The notes: a model not told the origin generated them from the letters alone. Counted from the stretch's first letter, positions 36,517-48,051 are shown. The stretch is DNA of 64,000 bases from Galeruca laticollis (GCA_963921935.1 OY998176.1:84732960-84796959); one strand, 5' to 3'. Numbers and translations are program-made.

Positions 36517-38529
36517 TGAACTATATATCTTATATATTAAAGAGTATCAGCTGTTTGAGAATATTTTGCTTAGTATTTGGAATGGATTGAAACTATGTAG
36601 TTAAAAACACATTAAGAAAACTACAATCATAAGTAAAAATGCATATAAAATCAGAATATATTAAATCATTTGTTCATAATAATTAAAAGAGCAACAATAA
36701 ATATAAAGAAATTACCTTGATAATTGTCTAAAGTTTGAAAATTATTAACAAGTATAGTGGAGAACATGAAATCTGCCCAATATGGATGTTTAGTTATCAA
36801 GAAGGAATCAGCTGTTTCATCTGAAATTAAACGAGTTTTCGTTATCTAATTTAATATAAGTATTAGTTGAAACAGTAATAATATAAATCATTTTCATATT
36901 TAGTATAAAGAATTAGATAAGTTTAAAAGATAAAAATATCAATGACAATCAAGATAATTTATATGTCACAATGTATATCAAATTTATGGAATCAATGAAT
37001 AAAAAAAGATGATGGATTTAAAGAAATATTTGCTACTAGAGAATTTAAATAGTATGAATAACCAAAGCAAAAGATATTATAAAAGAATTTATGTTCATAA
37101 AAATAAGTATTATTTTCAAATTGTCATATATATGTCAAAACAAAACTAGACATTGTCATATCGACATATAACAAGGAATTTCACTATCTGTAAAAGACTT
37201 GTTCTATTGAAATTCGTTGAATAGTAAAAGAAAACAGATACTTTTCAAGTGAAATTTACATTTATATATGTTTCCAAGAACTTCATAAATTGTAGCAATT
37301 GTGAATATAGTTCGACAGCTCCAGAAACAATGTGATTGGTGGAAAATTACAGGACAAATTTTGATCAACTAAAATTCAACAAAAACTTTATTGATAATTA
37401 GTGAGCTTAGAAACAAAATATTCGTTGTTGATAAAAAAATTGACGATGAAATAGAAGCGTTGGTAGTTGGTCTTTGGCCTCGAAATAGCGAGGAGATGAT
37501 GAAGAATTTTTCCAGAAATATCAAGTAAATCACAAATATTCATGATCAAAGCTATAGATTCTTAACAAATATAAAACTTAGAACACTCACATGTATTTGT
37601 ATCCAGTTTTCCCGTGAAAATATTCAAAATTCTCTAGTAAGTACGCAGTTTGAACTTCGGAATGCGTAGTCCTGTTTCCAGACGGGATGGATCCAGAATC
37701 CAGACATCAGGTCAGTGCTTCTTTGAATATTATTGGCCAATAATAAGAATAATAACTCTTGAGTATAAATTCAGTGACTATTTCCATGTATATAAGAATT
37801 CTTGCGTCTATATGATCGATCTATAAAAAAGAAAAAGGACTTTATGTAGTTTATTCAATAGACAAAATCTAAATATTATTTTAAAAAAGGCCTATTCTGT
37901 AATATAATAATGCTTGTACTTACGTATTTTCAAATCATATAAGAAAAATGCATCTTAATCCATTCATATAATATTTCCATTTGTATATATAATTTTGTAA
38001 CCTATTTCTTCCGAACATTTTATTTAGTGTATATATATATATATATAATTTCTAACGTAAATTCTTTTATGCGAATCCATCAACATTATTGTAACGACAA
38101 CGATGCTATCTATCTAATATTCACGCAGATGCAGAGCGTCGATAACAAACGTTCGTTCCGTCTCGTTTCTGTTCGACTTTAGTTGGGCATGCGCATAAGA
38201 TGGTGTATATACTTTATGATTCTGTGTTGGTAATTTCCATAGGCATAACTATTTTATAAATATTTAAATAAAAATCTCATTATAAAATTAAATTATTGAA
38301 AGTATTGTGTTTTGTGTTTCCTTTTATTTTAAATGAGCAAAGTATATCCAAACAAAGCCTGAACTCAAAGAGCAGAAAAAGTCTCATGCTCCCGAACGAA
38401 TATAATAATATAATACAATCATCATTATAATATAAAAATTGATAACTGAGCTAGCCACGCAACGAAAAATAAATATAAAATTCAAATATCTAAATGAAAT
38501 AATTAAAATATTAAAACTTATTTATAATT
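36516..38529 (+). repeat. Partial LTR in the right arm
   Basis: Inverted copy of 21317-23290. No genes. A short (TA)n lies near 38029-38046 that is not expanded in the left arm. Confidence 0.5.
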
Positions 38530-38549
38530 TGGCACCCAGAACGTAGGGC
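38530..38549 (+). other. Primer-binding site, right-arm gypsy copy
   Basis: TGGCACCCAGAACGTAGGGC, identical to the left-arm site in inverted orientation; a variant of the tRNA-Lys type. Confidence 0.5.
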
Positions 38550-38596
38550 GTTTTAAAAATTTAGGAAGAATTTGTAAATTTTAAAACTCAATTAAA

Positions 38597-40241
38597 ATGG
38601 CAAAACGGATGACTTTGAGAGATGGAAGGCAGGTAGGAGCAGAAAGTGATGCAGAAGAGGAAAGGGAAGAAACAAGTCATTGAATGGGAGATTATCAAGC
38701 GGTGTATTTGGAACAAGGACAACAAGCGGAAGGCGATGCACAGGAAGAAGGTTTGACAGATGAAGAAGCTATAGAACAAGAAGATAGGAGGCAAGAGAGA
38801 AGGGTACCACAAGTAGGAACGAATATCAATTATCCAATAATGCAAATTTTGACGAGCATAAATAGTATGAGGGCAGATATGAACAATATGGAGGAGAATG
38901 GAAAGGCAGACAAGAACGCGATGAAAGAACTCATGAATGGTATGAAGTATGATTTGAATGGAAATATAAATAGAAAAGAGGGGAGCTTAAACGGGAAGAT
39001 GGATAAAATGAAACATGAATAAATTGGAAAAGAAGATAGAAGAGGTGAAAACCGAAAGTATTCAAGAATTCAGGAAACGTAGGGAAGAAAATGAAGAATT
39101 TAGACAGCAGATAAATAAGGCGAAAGAAGATATGGAGGATCAAAACAAACATCTACGGATTGAAATTCTAGAAAATGGTATAAAAATCAGAGAGCAGATA
39201 GAAAATAAAATAGTAGAGCAAATTCAAGAATTGGAGAGAGGTATAGAAGAAAAATTACCGGGGACAATTCAAGCTGAAGTTATTAAACAAAATGTAGATA
39301 CAACGGAAGAAATGGAGTATATTAAATTCAGGGAACAAACAATTGAAGAAATTATGCAGAATTATCAGCAGAATGCGGAGCAGAAATTTAAGGACTTGGA
39401 TACAAAGGTACAAAAACAAACAGGAGCATGCGAGGAGAGGAACGAGTACATTGGTCAAATAGTTAACAAAGAATTAGATGAAATGAACAAAAAATTGCAG
39501 GAAAGTATAATTTGAGAATTTGAGAACCAATTCATGACCTATTTCTGGGGTGAGATTCATCAGGGTAATTTTAGGGAAAGGTTGTACTTCGGAAAATTTG
39601 ATTACAATAGGAATAAAAATTTGAATGCATATACTATGCAACTATATAACTTGGCGCAATACTTGGAACCAGTTATGAAGGAGGAGGAACTAGTTTTATA
39701 TGTCGAAAGACATTTTAATTCAGAAGTTTCTGAAACAATAGCACTTCATAATATTAAAACCATAGACAACTTATCGAGATATTTGCAGAGAGTTGAGAGA
39801 AGTGTTCAAAATGGAAGTGGTATTCACAGATACCAACAAGGAAATGGAAATATGAGAAATGATATACGAAGAGAGAATGGAAATGGTAATTTCAGGAGAG
39901 ATTATTATGAAGGAAATGGAAATAGAAGTTATGGAAACAGGAACTGTGAGGATAGACGATACCAAGGAAATGGGGAACAATATAGAAATAGAGAGAGGAA
40001 TAATGGGAACAGATATCCGGAGAACCATAGGAATCAGAACAATTTCGAGAGAAGAAATTACTATGGTGATAATAATAATAATAGAGGAAGAAATTGGCAA
40101 CATGGCAGAGAAAACCAAAATAATAAAGAGCGAAGCAGAAACAGGGATGACGATAATAGAAGACAAGTAAACATGGTCAGACAGGAGATACAGGTGGAAG
40201 AATGTATTCCTGGACAGGACAATATAGCAAATTTTGCTTAA
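38597..40241 (+). pseudogene. gag: Gag, right-arm copy
   Basis: ATG 38597 starts MAKRMTLRDGRQVGAE, and a TGA near 38682 interrupts the N-terminal region. The coiled coil continues in several ORFs (38684-39022 and 39015-39515) that do not all share a frame. A deletion relative to the left arm removes the first part of the capsid. The conserved capsid block resumes at 39534 with FWGEIHQGNFRERLYFGKFD, and the Asn/Arg/Gly-rich tail runs to the stop at 40239-40241. Pol overlaps the gag end from 40202, as in the left arm. The element cannot make a working particle protein. Confidence 0.78.
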
Positions 40242-41231
40242 ATCGTCCTTACGTGCATAATATCATCTATTCATCGCGATATGAACATCCTCGAGAATTT
40301 ATTGTAGATCATAAAAATAATAGTCAAGAAGTAGAAAAACCTAATTTAATATTTATTCAGGGTAGATTACAAAACATTGTTTGTAGAATTTTAATAGCTA
40401 CGGGTTCAGAGGTAACATTAATCAAACAGGATATTGTAGATAATTTAAATAAGGATGATATTATGATGATAAATACAAAGAAACTATCATTAGTTGGGGC
40501 GAATGATAAAAATTTATATTATACAAATAGTACCATAATAACAGATTTTTATTTGGGAAATATAGCTCATAAAATACAATTATTAGTAGTCAAGAATTTA
40601 AAATATGACGTAATTTTTGGAAATGATGAATAGAGCAATCACAAGATGATTATTGATTATAAACAGGGGTACATGGTATGTGAAGGTAATGTAATAACTT
40701 TTGATGAAAAGGAAGAACAAGAGGTAGAGAAAATACAACGTCAAATAAACGAAATAGAAATTTTGGAAGATCTACAAGAACAATTTTGTCCCATACAACA
40801 TAGAAGTGAGATCAATGAATTATTGAAAAAGCATGGGAGACTCTTCAACAAAGAAGTATGTATAGCAGCAAAATATATACACAAGTTGGAAATGAATAAG
40901 GATATTAGTAACTTCAAGATAAAAATCTATCCCATCTCTTATAAGCTGAAAAATGAAGTATACCAGGAGTTAGAAAAGATGATACAAGATGGTATTATAG
41001 AAAGATCCAACTCTCCATATATAAGTGCAATAACATGTGCCCGTTAAAAATTCAGGTGAGATTAGATTATGTCTGGATGCCAGAAATATCAACTCTTATA
41101 CTAAAAAACAATACGAGAGTCCTTTAAATGTAGAGGGGATATTCGGTAGGATTACAAGAGCTGATAACGTCTTGAAGTTTTGCCAACCCGTTAGCTGTAA
41201 ATTGCCCTGGCTGTTGCCTCAGCAGAATTAA
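40202..41231 (+). pseudogene. pol: Truncated protease/RT, right-arm copy
   Basis: This mirrors the left-arm pol: LIATGSEVTLI in place of the protease DTG, an in-frame TAG at 40631-40633, RT start KIYPISYKLKNEVY, and a frame break after ITCAR at 41044-41046. It is cut at PWLL before the RT catalytic box. Past 41216 the frame runs into unrelated gag-like sequence. Sharing these defects with the left arm shows that they pre-date the duplication. Confidence 0.8.
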
Positions 41232-41551
41232 ATAGAAAATTAGAAGCTGGTGATGCAGAATTAAATAGTAAATTAGAAGCTGGTAATGCAGAATTAAATA
41301 GAAAATTAGAAGCTGGTAATGCAGAATTAAACAGAAAATTAGAAGATGGTAACGCAGATTTGCACAAAAATATAGAAGAAATACAAAATGGAATGGCAGA
41401 ATTAGAAAGAAACGTAAGAATAAATCTAGAAGAAAAATTTGAACAGTTAAAAAAAGAATTGGTACAAGATAGAGATGGATACAGAAGAAAAATGGAGAAG
41501 AAGGTCGATGAGAAATTAGGACAAATGGGGGAAGTAATAGGAGGTATAGAA
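41221..41551 (+). pseudogene. gag: Gag N-terminal coiled coil, second gypsy lineage (5' part)
   Basis: The frame, open to the left of the ATG at 41360, begins with four tandem 11-residue units of the form AELNRKLEAGN encoded by 33-bp repeats (about 41221-41352). It continues as a charged coiled coil (IEEIQNGMAELERNV). An 11-residue period suits a hendecad coiled coil. The frame stops at the LINE insertion point (41551) and is resumed in the same frame at 46157. The start codon is missing because the right arm truncates this end. Confidence 0.7.
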
Positions 41552-41922
41552 TAATAATAATAATAAGTTTATTCATCATCATAAACAATTACAAAATAAT
41601 TATAGAAACAGGATTACAAAGACAAAATAAAATAATTTTATGAAAATATATCTGGCTGACAAACAAACCGATTTACCCACTAAGGCAATGCCTGAGTGTG
41701 GGGAAACTAAGGCATGGTTAGCTCGGTGTTCGTAACAGTAAGTACATACAATGAGTAAAACAAACAGTGTCAAATAAAAAACAAAACAGACAAGAAAAGT
41801 GACAGATACAATTTGAAAATGTAAAAATCCCAGAGATTATGATTTGAAAACATTGAACAAAAGGACTAAAACTAAAATATGACGAAAATAAATACATTTA
41901 ATAATTTTACATTACAATATTT

Positions 41923-44910
41923 TCAACTCATATTAGGTTCAATTAAATCTTTAATTGCAGATCTTTCTTTTAACCAAAGGTAATTTTTAACTCTCTTTTT
42001 AAAAGAAAAAACACTTTTTACATCCTTTATTCCTTTTGGGAGGTAGTTGTAGACTCTATTGGCCAAGTATTCAAGAGATCTCATTGTAGCAGTTTTTAGA
42101 GTAAATACTGTTTCTAGGGGTGTCTCTTTTTTGTATCTGGTATTATGTGCATGATCTACATAAACCAGAAATCCCCTTCTCTTGAACTGCTGTACTGCAA
42201 TGTTAAAAAAATATAGCTGCCGCATATCCATTACTTTATTATCTTTATATAATACATCAGATGGAAATAATCTTGGTTTTTCAAAAACTATTTTTAAAAA
42301 CTGTTTTTGTAGGACTTCTACTTTCTTAAGGTGAGTATTTGCAATACCTCCCCAAGCCAATATCCCATATCTCAGACGAGATTCTATAAGCGCAAAGTAT
42401 AGTTTTCTTAACTGATGAGTGTCTAAAATATTCGCTAAGTTTTTAAATTTAAACAACATACTGCGTAGTGTTTTTTGTATTTGATTACTATGAAAATTCC
42501 ATCGTAAATGACTGTCAATTGTTACTCCCAAATATTTAATGTTATTTGATGAATGCAATACAATATTTTCATTGTGACCTTGTATAGTTAAAAAGTTATA
42601 CGGAGGTAAAAAAGAAGCTAGGCATGTAAAAGGTAAGTAACAAGTTTTATCGTAGTTTATGGATAACTTTTTTTGTTTAAAGCAATCAAAAATTTTTACA
42701 AGATCACTTTCTGCTTTTTCTTTTAGTTGCATCCAAGTATCTGCACTATACACTATTGCAGTATCATCAGCAAAGGAGATCATCTCACCACTAGATTGAA
42801 ATGTCAGTAAATTGTTTAAATATATTATAAACAAAATTGGTCCCAACACTGTCCCTTGCGGAACTCCACATTCTACCAATTTCTTTTTACTAATAGAGTT
42901 GTTGATTTTAACATATTGATAACGGTCAGTCAGATAGCTTTTTATTAAGTTGTAGGTATTTCCTCTGAATCCTAGATCTTCCAAAGTTTCCAAAAGATTT
43001 GTGTGATCCACAGAATCAAAAGCTTTAGCTAGATCAAGAAATACACATAAAGCTGGTTTGGTTTGGTCTATATATTTATATAATTTAGAGGTTAGAGCAC
43101 AAATTGCATCCTGCGTAGATGTACCTTCTCTAAAGCCATATTGATTGCAAGAAATTAGTGTATTTTTATTTATGTACTGAATAATTCTTTTTTTAAGGAT
43201 TTTTTCAAAAATTTTGGCTATATTTGAGATTAACGATATGGGTCTGTAGTTAATTACCTCAGATTTAGAACCCTTTTTAAATAGAGGCTTTATTAAACCA
43301 ATTTTGAAATTAGTGGGACAGTATCCGGACTCTATTATTTTATTTATTAAGTGAGAAAGTGGTTGAGCTATTTCGTTTCTTATTTCTTTCAAAGTTTCAG
43401 CTTTTATTCCGTCAATACCTGGCGCTTTTTTGGATTTTAATGAGTCTATAATTTCTAGTACTTCATATTTGGTTGTAGGTGCAAGGAACAGGGACGACTG
43501 ATACGGCTTTCTTTGTAGATGATAAACAGATGGTGTTGGGATATTACTTGCCATATTTTTACCTATTGAAGCATAGTGATTATTAAAACAGTTCGCGATT
43601 TCTTCGTCTTCTTTTATAAGTTGTCCGTTTTCATTTCTAATTTGTTTGATCATTGTTTCTTGTTTGCTCGGAAATATTTCATTTACCACCTGCCAAAGAG
43701 CTTTTGAGTCATTACCTAAATTATTAATTTTGTCCTTATAGAAATTTGTTTTCACTTGTTTTATTAAGTTATTTAGTGTATTTCTGTATTTAGTATATTC
43801 CTGTTTTAGAAGAAAATTCATTGGATTTGCTCTTAATTGATGGAATAGTTTATTTCTGTGGTTTATCGACTGAACAAGTCCATCTGTAATCCATTCTTTA
43901 CGTTTTATTTTATTGTGAGAAATTTTCACCATTTTACTATTTTTGTCAATGACTGACTTTAACAGGTTAGTGAAGAAAGTAGAACTTTCTTCTATATCAT
44001 CTATAGCCATAAAATGTGCCCAGTTATATTTTTGTAAACAGTTTTTTAATGAAGTAAAATTAATATGTTGTTTGAATCTGTTTTTTGTGCTGAAATCGCC
44101 ACATACTGTGTATATCGGTAGTTTAGCAATTGTCATGTAGTGATCAGTTATATCGCTCTGCAAAACAATAGACATGAATTCAGTATTTTTTGTTCTATTT
44201 TTCATAAAAATATGATCTACGCATGTTTTGCTTTGAGGTCTTGTTATGTTATTAACCAAAGATTTATAATTTAACTCGTATAAATTGTTAAGGAACTCAT
44301 CTACGGATTCATTGTTTTCCTCCAATATATTGATATTAATATCACCAACAATTAAATGATAATCTGAGTGATTCTTGGTTACGTTAGAAATAAAAACTTG
44401 TAGCTCACTATTGAAAACGTCAACGCTTGTCGACGGGGATCGATAAATGCTTGTTAAATTAATTACTTTATTATTTACATTAATAAATATGTCGATGATT
44501 TTAAACAGTCCAATATTCCCTATCTCAAAGGTATAATCTAGCTCCTGTTTTATGAAAACTACTACTCCGTCACAGATGTTTATATTTCCCTCGTTGTAGA
44601 GAGTATTATAACCATCCAAATGAAAAGCATCCAGATCTGTGAGATTTCTAGTTTCTGTCAAAATGATGCAATCAAAAGTATCTTGTAGTTGACAAAAGTA
44701 AGTTAAAAAGGCATCAAAATTTTTTGCAATACTTCTTATATTTTGGTGTAAAACATTGAAATTATAATTTTTTTTATCTGCTAGGGTGGTAGTTTTATTG
44801 TAATCTCTAATATTACCAATTTCGATTGCCTTATGTGGCACATATTCATTATCTCGTATATAAGGATCCATAATCTTACCAAAACACAAAATAAACGACA
44901 ACAAAAACAA
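41923..44910 (-). CDS. LINE ORF2: apurinic-type endonuclease and reverse transcriptase
   Basis: The 995-residue ORF carries out target-primed reverse transcription. Endonuclease motifs are HQNIRS (N57), LTETRN (E86), YRSPS (about 156), VGDINI (D190) and DITDHY (D256, H257). RT follows with NYRPISLISNIAKIFEK, a QYGFREGTSTQDAI block, LDLAKAFDSVDH, GVPQGTVLGPILF and the catalytic FADDT near residues 713-717. The C-terminal domain contains YLGVTIDSHLRWNFH and LRYGILAWGG. All catalytic residues expected for both domains are visible and the frame is intact. The first ATG is at 44910; a second at about residue 14 is also plausible. It lies 64 nt downstream of ORF1. Confidence 0.9.
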   Translation of the reverse strand: MFLLSFILCFGKIMDPYIRDNEYVPHKAIEIGNIRDYNKTTTLADKKNYNFNVLHQNIRSIAKNFDAFLTYFCQLQDTFDCIILTETRNLTDLDAFHLDGYNTLYNEGNINICDGVVVFIKQELDYTFEIGNIGLFKIIDIFINVNNKVINLTSIYRSPSTSVDVFNSELQVFISNVTKNHSDYHLIVGDININILEENNESVDEFLNNLYELNYKSLVNNITRPQSKTCVDHIFMKNRTKNTEFMSIVLQSDITDHYMTIAKLPIYTVCGDFSTKNRFKQHINFTSLKNCLQKYNWAHFMAIDDIEESSTFFTNLLKSVIDKNSKMVKISHNKIKRKEWITDGLVQSINHRNKLFHQLRANPMNFLLKQEYTKYRNTLNNLIKQVKTNFYKDKINNLGNDSKALWQVVNEIFPSKQETMIKQIRNENGQLIKEDEEIANCFNNHYASIGKNMASNIPTPSVYHLQRKPYQSSLFLAPTTKYEVLEIIDSLKSKKAPGIDGIKAETLKEIRNEIAQPLSHLINKIIESGYCPTNFKIGLIKPLFKKGSKSEVINYRPISLISNIAKIFEKILKKRIIQYINKNTLISCNQYGFREGTSTQDAICALTSKLYKYIDQTKPALCVFLDLAKAFDSVDHTNLLETLEDLGFRGNTYNLIKSYLTDRYQYVKINNSISKKKLVECGVPQGTVLGPILFIIYLNNLLTFQSSGEMISFADDTAIVYSADTWMQLKEKAESDLVKIFDCFKQKKLSINYDKTCYLPFTCLASFLPPYNFLTIQGHNENIVLHSSNNIKYLGVTIDSHLRWNFHSNQIQKTLRSMLFKFKNLANILDTHQLRKLYFALIESRLRYGILAWGGIANTHLKKVEVLQKQFLKIVFEKPRLFPSDVLYKDNKVMDMRQLYFFNIAVQQFKRRGFLVYVDHAHNTRYKKETPLETVFTLKTATMRSLEYLANRVYNYLPKGIKDVKSVFSFKKRVKNYLWLKERSAIKDLIEPNMS

Positions 44911-44974
44911 ACAACTAACGCTGATTATATTATACCTTAAAGAAAAAATGAAGTTAGAGAATTACTTATTGTAT

Positions 44975-45850
44975 TTATTTTTTACCAGTAGAGTTATTTC
45001 TTTGTTTCTGTATTTGAGACCTAGTGTTAACAGTTATTGATGTTACAGTTCCTTTTTTTTGTGGCGCATCTGAATTATTTTTATTAAAAGCAAGTTCCTG
45101 GGAGATGTTTGACGGATTCGCTTGAATCTTGGTGTTACTATTTAGGTTCTGTTTCAACACAAGTTCTTGGGCGCTGCTTGGCTGGTTTGTTTGAACTGTA
45201 GGAGTGGAAGGAGTACTATTTGACTTTGGTTGTTCGTTAGTTTTTTCAATTTCCAATAGTTCTTCGTAATCGTATGAATCCCCATCGACGAATAATTTAC
45301 CGTTTTTTATGAAGCAGTTATTTTTCCCATCGTTTTTTGCCAATATTCTATGTTTCCATAATAACTGGTGTTCTTTTCTTTGTTGTGGTGTTAGGTCGTC
45401 CGCAATGCTGATTTTCTGTCCTTTCAATAGATTTCTATTCTTAATGACAAGCTGTTTTGAAATAAATCGTTTAAATTCAATTTTTAGAGGGCTGTTTGTG
45501 TTATTACCCAGAAAGTAAAAATTGTTTATTTCTTCCTCAGGAATGTTAATATTTAGAAGATTTTTGAGCTCTTCGCAAATTTCTTTGCAGGTTAATAGTG
45601 GGCTTCGTTTTCCAATTCCGAAGATTATAATATTATTTTTCTTTTCGGCTCTTTTTGAGTTTTCTATTTCTGTTTTTAGTTCTTGATTTTCCTTCTCTAG
45701 TAGCTCTACCCTTCTCTTTAATTCTTCAGTTTTGACTTGCTGCCTAACTTCTAAGGCATCTATATAGCTTTTCACTTCATTTCGGTTTTTTATAATTTCT
45801 TCTAGTAATTGTTTTGCTGTAACCTCTTCTTCGCTCATTTTATAATTCAA
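44975..45850 (-). CDS. LINE ORF1: coiled-coil, RRM-like RNA-binding protein
   Basis: The 291-residue product would coat the LINE RNA as a chaperone. A leucine/glutamate coiled coil occupies about residues 30-75 (VELLEKENQELKTEIEN). It is followed by an RRM-like segment beginning NNIIIFGIGKRSP near residue 72 and a C-terminal domain with KIEFKRFISKQLVIKN and ADDLTPQQRKEHQLLWKHR. The tail (about 205-291) is rich in Ser, Asn, Gln and Pro. This domain order is that of L2/CR1-group ORF1. ATG 45844 or the in-frame ATG at 45850 could start it. The frame is intact and precedes ORF2 on the same strand. Confidence 0.8.
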   Translation of the reverse strand: MNYKMSEEEVTAKQLLEEIIKNRNEVKSYIDALEVRQQVKTEELKRRVELLEKENQELKTEIENSKRAEKKNNIIIFGIGKRSPLLTCKEICEELKNLLNINIPEEEINNFYFLGNNTNSPLKIEFKRFISKQLVIKNRNLLKGQKISIADDLTPQQRKEHQLLWKHRILAKNDGKNNCFIKNGKLFVDGDSYDYEELLEIEKTNEQPKSNSTPSTPTVQTNQPSSAQELVLKQNLNSNTKIQANPSNISQELAFNKNNSDAPQKKGTVTSITVNTRSQIQKQRNNSTGKK

Positions 45851-46150
45851 TGGATTTTAATCAGAAGACGTGTATGGTCTGCTTTAATATTTAGGTATTT
45901 TATTAATGACTGACTGATAAGATAAGGTTTTTTTGCCTTTCAACGATAGCGTTGATGATTCTAAACGGCCCAAATATCTTAATTTTTACTGCACTTCTCA
46001 AAATATCTCCTTTTGTATTTACATCACTATGGTATAAAGTAATTTTTGTACAAAATTCAAAATTCTTTGTTAAGTACGTACCAGTAGAATTTTATTAAGT
46101 TTCAGGAGCTAATTCACAAACACTCTACTCTGTAAAGCCAACCACACACC
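45851..46150 (-). other. LINE 5' UTR with an integrase-C-terminus-like stretch
   Basis: No LINE ORF is present. On the element's strand, 46035-45950 can be read as KGDILRSAVKIKIFGPFRII, which resembles the GPF motif region near the end of gypsy integrases. It may be chance or a captured fragment. Confidence 0.3.
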
Positions 46151-46156
46151 ATAGAA

Positions 46157-47500
46157 GATGAAATAATAGGAAAATTTGACAGATTGGAAATGAACACTGA
46201 ACTAAAGTTTCAAGGTTATGGTGAGAGAATTGAAAAAAATAAAGAAAAAATTGAGCAAATGGAAAATAGAATAATTCAAGAAATACAATTAGAAGAAGGT
46301 AGCAACAGAAACGAGAGAAATGAATATAAACGAAAACTGAAAGAAATGGAGGATAATTTAAAAAAATTGGAAGGCGACCAAGAAGAGAAAGAAGGAAAAA
46401 TAAGAAGAGAATTGACAAGAATAACGGGGGAAACAAGAATAATTAATTAGGGAAGTAATAACAATATAAAATTTGATGGAGATTTTAAGAAAATACACCC
46501 TGTAACCTTTATCAAAATGCTGAGGAATAAATTGAGAAATGAATATGAAGTAGAGGAATTAAGAGAAATTATACGAGAACATTTAGAACACCATGCATTG
46601 GTTTGGTTTACAACCAAAGAAGAGGATATACAAGACTTAGATCAATTTGAAAGAAAATTTATTGACTATTTTTGGGGAAATAATGTACAATCTAAAATAA
46701 GAGAAAGATTATATTTTGGCAGATATGAAGAAAATAGAGGTAATTCACTGAATACCTATGTTTTGCAAATGTATGCTATGGTAATCCATTTGAATCCGCG
46801 ACTTCAGGAAGAAGAGATTGTGTTGTATATGTCCAGACACTTCAAGGAACAAATAAGAGAGACCATTGGTATGCAAAATATTAAAACAATAGACAGTTTA
46901 TGTCGATATTTGCAAAGGATTGAGAGAAGAGGAGAAAGAAACCTGAATGAAGCTCAACAGAATGGAGTAAGACAAAATGATTGGAATGATAGAAATTTGA
47001 ATAATAATTATAGGAGAAATAGGAACATAAATCAAAATGAACCTACAAGAAGAAATAACAATTACAATAATCAGAGAAATGAAAATAGCAGAACTAATTG
47101 GAGGAATTATAGTTACAACAATAATTATTATAATAATGACAGATATGAATATAACCAGGAAAGAAGAAATGATAATAATAACACTCACAACAACGGAAAT
47201 AGAGACGAACGATTTAATCAAACTAACAATGTAAATAATAGACAAAGTAATAACTACAATAATAATAGAAGACAGATAAACTACATAAGGTATGGAAGAG
47301 AAAGAAACATATCTAGAAGTCTAGAAAGAGAAGATCGACATTCAGGAAGAAACAATCAACATAGTTATACAAGAGGAGGTAGTGTTGATAGAGAAATTAG
47401 GAACGATAATAGACAGGAAATTATTGTCGAACAAGTACAACATATAGACAGTGACAGGCACAAACAAGACGAACATACAAATGACAGACAGGATTTTTAA
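46157..47500 (+). pseudogene. gag: Gag C-terminal part, second gypsy lineage
   Basis: The frame continues from the part left of the LINE with more coiled coil (EKNKEKIEQMENRIIQEIQ). A TAG at 46448-46450 interrupts it. Capsid follows in the same frame: NNNIKFDGDFKKIHPVTF, then FWGNNVQSKIRERLYFGRYE and VLYMSRHFKEQIRETIG. From about 46950 the product is dominated by Asn, Arg and Tyr with no zinc knuckle. It ends at 47498-47500. One nonsense codon and the LINE insertion are the visible lesions. Confidence 0.78.
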
Positions 47501-47529
47501 AATGTTGCTTTCTATATCAAAGTTTTGCA

Positions 47530-48049
47530 TTATGTCACCCCAAAGAATTCATAAATTTAAATGAGAAATTAGAAAAAGAAAATTTATATGGTTTATTGTA
47601 TATTGAGGGAAAAATTAATGATAAAACATTTCAAATTTTAATTGATACAGGAAGCGAAGCATCTTTAATTGATTTAAAATTAATAAATGAAAATAATAAC
47701 TTAAAGAAAGAGAAATAAAAATTCCTAAGGTAATGTTAACAGGTATAAATAATCGAAAACTGTGTGAGGTAAACAAATTGTATGATATAAATTTACAAGT
47801 GGAAGAAGGAATACTTAATTGTCAACTACTAGCTGTTCCAAACCTAGAAACAAGTATAATAATAGGAAACGATGTACTGGAAAAATATGAAGGAATAGTA
47901 AATTATGAAGAAAAGAAAATTCGGTTAAACGGAAAATGGGTACGATTGAATATGATAGAGGAAGTAGAGGAGAAGATGAAGAAGATAAGTCATGTTAAAA
48001 ATGAAAAGTTGAAATATAAAGATGAAAAATTGAAGTATGAAAATAAAGA

Positions 48050-48051
<2 letters not shown>
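47530..48051 (+). pseudogene. pol: Protease of the second gypsy lineage
   Basis: The frame is -1 relative to gag, as expected for frameshift expression. It contains IEGKINDKTF and the active site LIDTGSEASLID (DTG at 47644-47652). It stops at 47716-47718 and the rest of the domain (MLTGINNRKLCEVNKLYD, then SIIIGNDVLEKYEGIV) is in another frame from 47733. The C-terminal stretch ends in lysine-rich repeats (KNEKLKYKDEKLKYE) at the (TA)n tract. No RT follows. Confidence 0.75.

Larger units (their letters stand above)
36457..41216 (+). mobile_element. Right arm of the inverted duplication: truncated gypsy element
   Basis: This is the inverted copy of 18378-23348: partial LTR (36516-38529), primer-binding site (38530-38549), gag (38597-40241) and pol to the same RT breakpoint at CCCTGGCTGTTG. 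It has its own extra lesions, including a deletion of about 230 bp inside gag near 39515 and a TGA near 38682. Identity to the left arm is very high by eye. It abuts a different gypsy lineage at 41217. Confidence 0.85.
41552..46150 (-). mobile_element. Full-length CR1/L2-group LINE with target-site duplication
   Basis: The element runs on the minus strand with a 5' UTR (46150-45851), ORF1, ORF2 and a 3' UTR ending in AATAAACTTATTATTATTATT at its 3' end (41552-41576). ATAGAA occurs on both sides (41546-41551 and 46151-46156), a 6-bp target-site duplication. Both ORFs are complete with no stop. The short-repeat tail instead of poly(A), together with the ORF1 type, points to the CR1/L2/Daphne group rather than Jockey. 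This is the least decayed element in the window. Confidence 0.85.
41217..48051 (+). mobile_element. Second gypsy-lineage element, truncated at both ends
   Basis: The coding order is gag (41221-41551 and 46157-47500) and protease (about 47540-48050). The element is cut on the left by the right arm and on the right by (TA)n at 48052. A complete LINE sits inside gag. The gag capsid shares the FWG...IRERLYFGRYE block with the Woot-like gag, so the two are related lineages, but the N-terminal coiled coil is different. No RT, integrase or LTR is visible. Confidence 0.75.
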
